Source: CAVWDU01 sp963840725 (GTDB lineage Bacteria > Pseudomonadota > Gammaproteobacteria > Pseudomonadales > Halieaceae). From it: a stretch of 64,000 nt of DNA. The stretch spans positions 1,054,001 through 1,118,000 of the forward strand of contig CAWIZY010000016.1 in the NCBI GenBank assembly GCA_963840725.1, read 5' to 3'. Of this stretch, positions 27,105 through 33,400 are shown piece after piece. Each line of letters starts with the position of its first letter. The stretch's first letter is position 1. The notes beneath the pieces were generated by a model that was not told where the DNA came from, searched no databases, and was given only the letters and a program-made list of their open reading frames with translations. Position numbers and translations under genes: made by a program.

Positions 27105-27677
27105 ATGGGGCTGCTGATTCTGGATCGCGATGGTGTCATTAATGAAGATTCTGACGACTACATTCGCAGCCTGGAGCAGTGGCAGCCGATACCCGGCAGT
27201 ATAGCGGCCATTGCCAGGCTGTCCCTTGCCGGCTATAAGATCGCAGTGGCCACCAATCAGTCCGGACTGGCCCGCGGTTTGTTTGACCTGGATACACTGC
27301 AATCCATCCATGGGCGGCTCTGCCAGCTGGTAGAAGAGCAGGGCGGTGCAATTGCCGGTATTTTTTATTGCCCTCATCACCCCCGGGACGGCTGCGGCTG
27401 TCGCAAGCCGGGCACGGGGTTGCTGCAGGCTATAGAACGGGAGCTGGGAGAGACCGCACAGGGCGCCTGGTTTATCGGCGACAGCCTGAAGGACCTGCAG
27501 GCGGCACGATCACACGGCTGTCGGCCGCTGCTGGTCAGCACCGGCAAAGGCGCGGCCACTGCCGCCGAGCTGCGATCCGGGACGGCCGATATCAGTGCAC
27601 CGGAGTCCATCAATGTGTTCCCGGACCTCGCCACGGCCGCGGCAGCCATCCTCGCAGCAGACGCTGCGGCGCATTAG
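27105..27677 (+). CDS. gmhB: D-glycero-beta-D-manno-heptose 1,7-bisphosphate 7-phosphatase
   Basis: HAD-superfamily phosphatase in synthesis of the ADP-heptose used for lipopolysaccharide inner core. It has 190 residues from the ATG at 27105; an upstream in-frame extension lies inside glyS and is rejected. The catalytic motif is LDRDGVINED with the nucleophile and acid Asp, then VATNQSGLARG, the zinc-binding loop CPHHPRDGCGCRKPGTG and FIGDSLKDLQAA. GmhB commonly follows glyS in gammaproteobacteria. The assignment agrees with the lipid A-type acyltransferase nearby, though the two are not in one operon. Confidence 0.95.
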   Translation: MGLLILDRDGVINEDSDDYIRSLEQWQPIPGSIAAIARLSLAGYKIAVATNQSGLARGLFDLDTLQSIHGRLCQLVEEQGGAIAGIFYCPHHPRDGCGCRKPGTGLLQAIERELGETAQGAWFIGDSLKDLQAARSHGCRPLLVSTGKGAATAAELRSGTADISAPESINVFPDLATAAAAILAADAAAH

Positions 27678-27783
27678 ACCAGTCACTGCGCGCACGCCTG
27701 CCCCCTCGCGGTACTGTATGAAAAAGCGACAGGTCAGGCTCACCTGACATCGCTCGCCTGTCGTATTGCTATAGACTTCCGAC

Positions 27784-29265
27784 ATGACAAGCAACAGCAT
27801 TGTATGGCTGACACTGGCCACGGGGGCAGGGCTTTTGCTGGGCCTGCTAATCGGCCTGGCCGCCAGCTACCAACGTCTTCGCCCCCTGCAAAGTACCGTG
27901 ACGCGTTATCGCAGCCAACTACAACTACTGCAACACCGGTATAGACGGATGCGTGACCGCGGCCAGGCGAGCCATCTTCAGGTCGAAGCGCTGCACGACC
28001 GGCTCGACAATCTGGAGCGGCAACTGACCGAGCGGGAACGCCGCATAATTACCTTGCGGGACGAAGTCGGCAGAGCCCAGCGGGAACTCGTTGCGGCCCA
28101 AACCACCGTCCGCGAGCGAGAAGAGCAGCACAATCGCCAGCTCGCTCTGCTGCAAGACGGCCGCGATGCCCTGAAGCGCGAATTCGAAAACCTGGCAAAC
28201 CGAATTTTCGAGGAAAGGGGGCGGCAGCTCACTGCCTCCAGTAACCAGTCACTGGAGGCGCTGCTCAAACCCTTCAGGGAGCAGATTAGCGGATTCCGTT
28301 CACGGGTAGATCAATTACACTCGGAATCCCTCCGGGGGCAGGGCTTACTGGAAGGGGAAATTCGCAAGGTATTGGATATCGGTCTGCAGATGAGCAGCGA
28401 GGCCACCAACCTTAGCCAGGCCCTGCGAGGCGACAAAAAAACCACCGGCAACTGGGGCGAGGCGCAGCTCGAACGCAGCCTTCAGCTGGCGGGTCTCGAG
28501 CCCGGCGAGCACTACCAGGCACAAGCCGCCTTTCGCGACTCCCGGGGCAGACAGCGCTACCCGGACTTCGTGGTCAAGCTCCCCAACAGCAAGCACCTGG
28601 TAATCGACAGTAAGGTCTCACTCATTGATTACGACAAGGCTGTCAGCGCAGACTCGGAACAGCAACGGAGCCAGGCGCTCGATGCTCACGCCACTGCCGT
28701 ACAGAATCATGTCAATGACCTCGCGGCAAAAGACTATGCCAACCTGCCCGGCATGGAGAGCCCCGACTTTGTACTCATGTTCATGCCGGTAGAGCCCGCG
28801 TACATTGAAGCGCTGAGACATGACCGCGAACTGTTTAACTACGGCTACGAGAAAGGGGTAATACTGGTGTCGCACACCACCATGATGCCTATTCTGCGCA
28901 CGGTCTCCAACTTGTGGATGATCGAAAAGAGCAATGCCGAGGCCCGTGAAATAAGCCATCGCGCCGGGGATCTTTACAACCAGGTTTGCCGTGTGGCGGA
29001 GCGGCTACAGCGCCTCGGCCAGAGTCTCAATGCCGCCAGTACACACTACAACGCGACGGTGCGTTCCCTGGTGGGAAAACAGGGGCTGCATGGAAAGATC
29101 GAGCGCTTCCGGCAGATTTCTCCCGCCGCCAACCGCTCCATGCCTCACCCGGAGGCGGTGGAAACCGATGCCGACCATCTGCCACTGAGCTCGCTACTGG
29201 ACTCTCCGGCCCTCGGCGACGCACTGGTTGATGCTGACAGCAAAGACCCGCCATCTGCTTCGTGA
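27784..29265 (+). CDS. rmuC: DNA recombination protein RmuC
   Basis: 493-residue protein with an N-terminal membrane helix (residues about 8-28, LTLATGAGLLLGLLIGLAAS), a long coiled coil (about 30-170, rich in Arg, Glu, Gln and Leu) and the conserved RmuC domain. The domain shows FENLANRIFEERG, KTTGNWGEAQLERSLQLAG, YPDFVVKLPNSKHLVIDSKVSL and MFMPVEPAYIEAL. RmuC limits DNA inversions at repeats in E. coli; the mechanism is uncertain and a nuclease fold has been suggested. The 106 bases upstream include a CAGGTCAGG/CCTGAC hairpin. The C-terminal 50 residues are acidic and variable. Confidence 0.93.
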   Translation: MTSNSIVWLTLATGAGLLLGLLIGLAASYQRLRPLQSTVTRYRSQLQLLQHRYRRMRDRGQASHLQVEALHDRLDNLERQLTERERRIITLRDEVGRAQRELVAAQTTVREREEQHNRQLALLQDGRDALKREFENLANRIFEERGRQLTASSNQSLEALLKPFREQISGFRSRVDQLHSESLRGQGLLEGEIRKVLDIGLQMSSEATNLSQALRGDKKTTGNWGEAQLERSLQLAGLEPGEHYQAQAAFRDSRGRQRYPDFVVKLPNSKHLVIDSKVSLIDYDKAVSADSEQQRSQALDAHATAVQNHVNDLAAKDYANLPGMESPDFVLMFMPVEPAYIEALRHDRELFNYGYEKGVILVSHTTMMPILRTVSNLWMIEKSNAEAREISHRAGDLYNQVCRVAERLQRLGQSLNAASTHYNATVRSLVGKQGLHGKIERFRQISPAANRSMPHPEAVETDADHLPLSSLLDSPALGDALVDADSKDPPSAS

Positions 29266-29410
29266 TCAAGGTCACAATTCGATTCACATCCTGCACCATT
29301 GGTCCACCCAAGAGTGCAGCTTTTCACCTTTTCTCAGTTTTTTGGTTGCCCCGCCAGGGTGCATTTTGCAAAGCTGGTGCTCCTACATAGCTGGCTGTGC
29401 AAACACCGAA

Positions 29411-30733
29411 ATGAAACGACAATTCCTGGCACTTTTCCTTAGCTTCGGACTGGGGCTTCCCGCCACCGGATCCGCAGCCGTTGATGAAAACCTGCAGATG
29501 GTCGGTCTGGCCATGCACCAGGAGACGGGGCGCAACATATTTCTGGGGGCCCTGTATTCTGATGACCCGGCAGCGCGGATTACCGCGCTCCAAAAGGGCG
29601 ATGGCACCGGCGTTCTGGAACACCGGGTGGTCGCGCGCAGGACCAGCATCAGAAGCCTGCTGGGAAAACTCCTGCTGCAAGGCGAGGTCGCAACCGGAAA
29701 AACCCCAACACAGTCAACCATTCAGTTTGCTGACGATATCATGTCGCTGGTTCGCGGTAGTCTCTATGCAGGAGATTCATTGACCATCGAGCTGACCGCC
29801 CAGGGAACGACCAAGGCAGCGCTCAACGGGCACGCACTGGCGGTGTCTGGCAACCAGGGGGTGTTCTATTACTTCCTAAGTGCCTGGGTGGGCGAAAAAG
29901 GTCCATCAACAGCGTTTCGCAGTGCGATTCTCAGCCCTCGTATAGATTCGGGTCTACTGACTGTTTACACTGCCAATGACACCTCTGCTGATCGTGAGGC
30001 AGAAGTGGCCCTTTGGCTGGAGCAAATCGCTGAACCGGAATCGACAGCGGCAAGCAACGCCGTGGCAGTTGCCAAAGCCCCCGGCCCGGTGAATTCGCCG
30101 GCCAAATCAGCAGCGAAACCGGCACCCGAGGTAAAGCCAGATACGGCGGTTGCGGTTGCAGTTGCGACAGTGGCTGCCACTAAAGCCTCGTTACCACTTA
30201 CCCCCGCGGACACCATCGGCGCCTCGTCACCAGCGGAAGAACCGGTCCATCCTGAAACAGCGGCCGCAGAGCCGGAGCAATCCCGCCCGAAGGCCGCTGT
30301 GACACCAGACTCCGGTGACAAGGATGCCGAGGCGCTGCAGCTGGCAATGGCAACACCGCCGGAAAACGTTATCGGGGCGCTGGCCGCCGTTGATGCAATG
30401 GCATACGCGCAGCAACTGGGTATCTTCAACAATGACATTATCAGGCGCGTTTATGCCGAAATCCGCTACCCTCGTTCAGCGATCAGACGCAGTCTCCAGG
30501 GCAACCTCGAACTGGATGTGACCCTGGACCGGTCCGGCAGCCTTATCAAAGTCGAAGTTGCTCAATCGTCCGGCTATGCCATGCTGGATAAATCGGCCCT
30601 TAGTGCCGCCGAAAAAGCCTTTAAGCGGTACCGGGCGGATAACATCGACGCGGTCGCAGTTGCGGAGTACGGCGATAAAGGGGGCGATCTGCTGGTCGTA
30701 CCAGTGCCGGTCTCGTTCATTCTCACCGACTAG
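29411..30733 (+). CDS. Chalcone-isomerase-like domain fused to a TonB C-terminal domain
   Basis: 440-residue exported protein, starting MKRQFLALFLSFGLGLPATG with a signal peptide cleaved near SAA. Residues about 25-180 resemble the chalcone-isomerase-like secreted family: GRNIFLGALYSDDPA, SLYAGDSLTIEL, LNGHALAV and FYYFLSAWVGEKGPS, close to the family pattern of a small beta barrel ending in an SxWLGExP-type helix. Residues about 200-330 are a low-complexity Ala/Pro/Glu linker. Residues about 350-440 form a TonB C-terminal domain (IRRVYAEIRYPRSAIRRSLQ, GNLELDVTLDRSGSLIKVEV, SSGYAMLDKSALSAAEKAF). It has no separate N-terminal TonB membrane anchor beyond the signal peptide, so it is not a standard energy-transducing TonB. 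The combination looks unusual. Its function is unknown. Confidence 0.78.
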   Translation: MKRQFLALFLSFGLGLPATGSAAVDENLQMVGLAMHQETGRNIFLGALYSDDPAARITALQKGDGTGVLEHRVVARRTSIRSLLGKLLLQGEVATGKTPTQSTIQFADDIMSLVRGSLYAGDSLTIELTAQGTTKAALNGHALAVSGNQGVFYYFLSAWVGEKGPSTAFRSAILSPRIDSGLLTVYTANDTSADREAEVALWLEQIAEPESTAASNAVAVAKAPGPVNSPAKSAAKPAPEVKPDTAVAVAVATVAATKASLPLTPADTIGASSPAEEPVHPETAAAEPEQSRPKAAVTPDSGDKDAEALQLAMATPPENVIGALAAVDAMAYAQQLGIFNNDIIRRVYAEIRYPRSAIRRSLQGNLELDVTLDRSGSLIKVEVAQSSGYAMLDKSALSAAEKAFKRYRADNIDAVAVAEYGDKGGDLLVVPVPVSFILTD

Positions 30734-30848
30734 CGCTTCCGCCACCGGGCACTGCTCCCGGTCGGATAACAGCCGGCACCGGGAGACAGGCCCACAGGTC
30801 AACTCGAGGCCCGGTCAGCACCCGTTAACCTCGCTTTCTTGCCGCTAA

Positions 30849-30876
30849 TTGTGGCGTTTATCGCGCTGAATATGAT
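30849..30876 (+). promoter_or_regulatory. Candidate promoter for the gene at 30914
   Basis: TTGTGG (30849-30854), a 16-bp spacer, then TATGAT (30871-30876) lie about 38 bases upstream of the start codon. Upstream, at about 30745-30764, an ACCGGG/CCCGGT hairpin may end the preceding message. Confidence 0.42.
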
Positions 30877-30913
30877 TGAATGCGTGACCTAACACCCCTG
30901 CTGGAGCGGGATA

Positions 30914-31438
30914 ATGTCAGACTTCCAACTTAGCCAGATTGCCTTGATAGCAGCGCGCATGTCGGCGTTCAAGCCGATGGGCGTCACCTCCAGGGGCGAC
31001 CTCACGATGCGGCGCGTGGCGCCTCTTAGCGACGAGGTCAAGCTGCAGTCCCTGGATGACTCGACACGCAAGAGCACCATCAGAGAGCAATTACCGATAT
31101 GGGTACATAACCTGCTGGTCGATCCAGGGTTTCCCTATCGTGAAAAGCTGCTGCCTTCGCTGCGTCGATTCGAGGGTGAACTGCGAGACAACAAAAATGA
31201 TGAAGTCGTGTCCGCCGTTCTGAGTCACGGTTTCCGCAATCAGGATTTCAACCCGCTAGACCTGCCAAAAGACATGAGCATGCGCGATCGCTGCGCCATA
31301 CTTGCGCACATAAAGGTATGGGAAGAGGCTTTCCTGCCCCTGGAAGAGTCACTGGTGAAGCTGCTGAGTGACCAGGCAGAATCGCTGGACCGCTGGTGTG
31401 ACTATGCACGCCACCCGGATCATCAGGAAGTGGAATAA
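30914..31438 (+). CDS. Unrecognised 174-residue protein
   Basis: I do not recognise this protein. It has 174 residues, is mixed charged and probably soluble, with no signal peptide, membrane helix or cysteine cluster (one Cys in RDRCAILA and one in RWCDYA). The N-terminal 60 residues include SRGDLTMRRVAPLSDEVKLQ. The C-terminal half looks helical and acidic (LPLEESLVKLLSDQAESLDRW). GGAGCGGG about nine bases before the ATG supports the start. It has its own candidate promoter and is followed by a strong terminator-like hairpin at 31461-31532, so it is probably a single-gene unit. Base composition is like its neighbours. Confidence 0.7.
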   Translation: MSDFQLSQIALIAARMSAFKPMGVTSRGDLTMRRVAPLSDEVKLQSLDDSTRKSTIREQLPIWVHNLLVDPGFPYREKLLPSLRRFEGELRDNKNDEVVSAVLSHGFRNQDFNPLDLPKDMSMRDRCAILAHIKVWEEAFLPLEESLVKLLSDQAESLDRWCDYARHPDHQEVE

Positions 31439-31454
31439 AGCAAAAACCGGATGG

Positions 31455-31532
31455 AAAAAAGGCCCGAGGATAAGGTTTGCACTCCCGTCACGACACAAGC
31501 GGGCAAACTCTAACGATGTCTTATCCCGGGCC
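31455..31532 (-). terminator. Long bulged hairpin terminator, probably bidirectional
   Basis: GGCCCGAGGATAAG (31461-31474) pairs with CTTATCCCGGGCC (31520-31532), 13 bp with one bulged A. Inside, GTTTG and CCCG pair with CGGG and CAAAC. On the minus strand the stem is followed by TTTTTT (31455-31460), a good intrinsic terminator for the gene at 31575. On the plus strand it ends the transcript of the gene at 30914, followed only by an AT-rich tail. Confidence 0.75.
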
Positions 31533-31574
31533 TGGAACTAAATTTTGTATTCTTATTGTATAGCCTGCCAAATT

Positions 31575-31907
31575 TTAGCAATGCTCTGCGGGACGCCGGC
31601 TACCCTCAGTGGCCACGATACGCACCGTACGCTGGCAGGTGTCTAGCCAGGGCACAGCCGAGTCAGTTTTGAGTGCCCGCACGTAGCCACGATCTGTCTT
31701 ACAGGAAATGCTGGTTTTGTTCGGTGTCCAGTCGCCTTCCTTCAGGCGGGGCTTGCGCTTGCTAAAGAACCAGAGACCACGACGGTCCTGCATTACGTAT
31801 GTAGCTTCTGGCGGCAAGAAAACTTTTTTCCCGTCGATAACCGCATAAACTTCCAGTTCGTCGGTTTGGTTTCTTTCCAGCATGGCGGTTGGTGTAATGG
31901 TCAACAT
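31575..31907 (-). CDS. Orphan 110-residue protein in its own transcription unit
   Basis: I do not recognise this protein. The 110 residues start MLTITPTAMLERNQTDELEV and have a basic centre (FSKRKPRLKEGDWTPNK) and three cysteines (one at ISCKTDRG, one in DTCQRT, one at the C terminus). No signal peptide or membrane helix is seen. AAGGGG nine bases before the ATG fits a ribosome binding site. A strong promoter (TTGTCA-17-TATAAA at 32002-32030), a leader hairpin and a terminator with a T-run frame it, so it is very likely expressed even though no family is evident. It sits between the chemosensory cluster and the plus-strand genes. Confidence 0.68.
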   Translation of the reverse strand: MLTITPTAMLERNQTDELEVYAVIDGKKVFLPPEATYVMQDRRGLWFFSKRKPRLKEGDWTPNKTSISCKTDRGYVRALKTDSAVPWLDTCQRTVRIVATEGSRRPAEHC

Positions 31908-32001
31908 TGAATGTCCCCTTGCCTATCATTGTTGTTTTATCTTCACCACCGGGTCTGTCTTCTGGTGGTGTCTCACCGGTGTTTCCCGGCGATGCAGAGT
32001 A

Positions 32002-32030
32002 TTTATAAGCCCAGGAGAATCGGTTGACAA
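32002..32030 (-). promoter_or_regulatory. Sigma70-type promoter of the orphan gene
   Basis: Read on the minus strand: TTGTCA (32030-32025), a 17-bp spacer, then TATAAA (32007-32002). The transcript would start about 85-90 bases before the ATG at 31907, leaving a leader containing the CACCACC/GGTGGTG hairpin. Confidence 0.65.
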
Positions 32031-32434
32031 TGGGTGTTAAGCCAATTTTTTGCTTGATTTCAATATTGGCTATTTTTCTGCCATTTTTTGTTTCAAGGGC
32101 CGATTTCCGCTCCATCGAACCCCTATTGATGTGCCAATTTTTTGCGCCGTACCTTAAACGGCTTGCGCCAAAGAGGCCTCCCGGAGAATCAACAGGGAGG
32201 CGGGAGGCACCACATTGCAGGCCGCATGCCTGAGGCAGCCTGCGCAGCCGGGCTCCTGCAGAAGCGCCGCAGCAAGCAACGGCCAGACCTATCCAGGGCC
32301 AGCTGACAAGGCTTAGGGGATTGAGGCACGGTACAGGGCCCTGCAGAGACTTGCAGCAGGACAGTCGGGTCGCGGCTTTCGTGCCAGGGGATTGCGTTAA
32401 AACGAGAAACGCGGAGGCTAATGCTGCAACCAAG

Positions 32435-32464
32435 GCTGCTGCCGCGAGAGCTAATCGCAGCAGC
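32435..32464 (-). terminator. Hairpin after the last gene of the chemosensory cluster
   Basis: GCTGCTGC and GCAGCAGC form an 8-bp stem with a 14-base loop, starting 33 bases after the stop at 32497 on the minus strand. There is no T-run, so it is only a candidate transcription end. Confidence 0.35.
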
Positions 32465-32496
32465 TGGTCAGAGAACGGGGACTCGGCCCAATACGT

Positions 32497-32901
32497 TTAG
32501 CTGCGGACCAGTTCCATGTGAGGGGGCGAGTCTGAGGCGGGCTGCAATGTCTGCAGGCGGCTGGAGGAGACCTCCAGCGGGATGTCTTCAGCCTGCTCGA
32601 CCGAATTCATCAGCATGTGCAGTGACAAGAGAGCCCGACCCGCTACCGTAGCCGATTGCAGATTGTAGTCAGCCAAACGCTGTTCAGAAACGAAACCCAA
32701 TAAAACCGCGTTGGTGAGGTAGTCCCGGATAATCTGCCGATTCACCTGGTCCTGCATATAAGCCTGAAACCCGCGGTCGCCAAAAACGCGACTCAAGGCA
32801 GCGGTTTCAGTGTCGCTGGGCTGGGCTTGGCAAAACGGCAACTCGGGACCGAAGGCGAGATCGATATCATCTACGAGTTTATCTAAACGCAATTGGTCCA
32901 C
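32497..32901 (-). CDS. Unrecognised small protein at the end of the chemosensory cluster
   Basis: I do not recognise this protein. From the GTG at 32901, with GGAG five bases upstream, it has 134 residues starting MDQLRLDKLVDDIDLAFGPE; longer readings to 32946 lack a ribosome binding site. It is acidic at the N terminus and mostly helical in appearance (QDQVNRQIIRDYLTNAVLLG), with no signal peptide or membrane segment. It is 52 bases downstream of the second CheW gene and in the same direction, so it probably belongs to the chemosensory message. A partner or output role is possible, but nothing in the sequence shows it. Confidence 0.62.
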   Translation of the reverse strand: MDQLRLDKLVDDIDLAFGPELPFCQAQPSDTETAALSRVFGDRGFQAYMQDQVNRQIIRDYLTNAVLLGFVSEQRLADYNLQSATVAGRALLSLHMLMNSVEQAEDIPLEVSSSRLQTLQPASDSPPHMELVRS

Positions 32902-32953
32902 TATAACTCCACAGCGGTTGAAGGGTACAGACACCCCTGGAGACAACTGGGGC

Positions 32954-33391
32954 TCAGGCCGTCAGTCTGCCGGCGGTGATCTCTCGCTGCAAGGCGAGCA
33001 AATCCGGAATCTGATAGACAGTACCCGAGAGCCGGAAGGCACCCACTGAGCGCTGCTGCGCCAGCTGCGGAGAGTCTTCCACTTCCTCTGTTGCAATGTC
33101 CATCATACCCAGACCATCGCCACGCAAGGCGACGCCCCAGTAATCACAGCCCTCGCCCTGGAGTCCCAGGACAACAGCAATCAGCCCGTCACCATCAGAC
33201 CAGGGCCGCTCAGGGTCCGCTTCAAGATCCAGCACGGGGACCACGCGGCCCCGCCAGTTGATCTCCTGCGGGGGTCGAAACCCGGTCGCCGGCACGGTCA
33301 CAATCTCCGCCACACAATTTTGAGGCAACGCCCACAGCTCCTCTGCGGAACAGGGCAGAAAAACACACCACTGAGTTGTTGAGTCAGCCAT
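32954..33391 (-). CDS. CheW-domain protein (ChpC-like)
   Basis: 145-residue protein with a single CheW fold (CVFLPCSAEELWALPQNCV, IVTVPATGFRPPQEINWRG, VVPVLDLEADPE). CheW proteins couple receptors to the CheA kinase. The second ATG (33391) is used because GGAGG is four bases upstream of it; another ATG at 33394 is immediately before. It lies ten bases downstream of the large kinase gene, the place held by chpC in Pil-Chp clusters, hence the comparison. It differs from the upstream CheW at 43332 and may serve as a second adaptor. Confidence 0.85.
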   Translation of the reverse strand: MADSTTQWCVFLPCSAEELWALPQNCVAEIVTVPATGFRPPQEINWRGRVVPVLDLEADPERPWSDGDGLIAVVLGLQGEGCDYWGVALRGDGLGMMDIATEEVEDSPQLAQQRSVGAFRLSGTVYQIPDLLALQREITAGRLTA

Positions 33392-33400
33392 CATACCTCC

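Larger units (their letters stand above)
31908..32496. other. Gene-free structured stretch downstream of the chemosensory cluster
   Basis: 589 bases with no convincing gene. 31935-31970 holds a CACCACC/GGTGGTG hairpin in the orphan gene's leader. 32041-32145 is AT-rich, with GCCAATTTTTTGC repeated exactly at 32041-32053 and 32133-32145 and related T-tracts between. 32160-32464 is GC-rich with nested inverted repeats, for example GCCTCCC (32076+100, i.e. 32176-32182) able to pair with either of two tandem GGGAGGC copies (32195-32208). On the minus strand a reading frame stays open here for about 190 codons past the stop at 32497; see findings. Confidence 0.55.

Noticed and set aside
32024..32233. 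Plus-strand 69-codon frame with a hydrophobic start
   Set aside because: No ribosome binding site, overlaps the orphan gene's promoter on the other strand, and the C-terminal part is random-looking.
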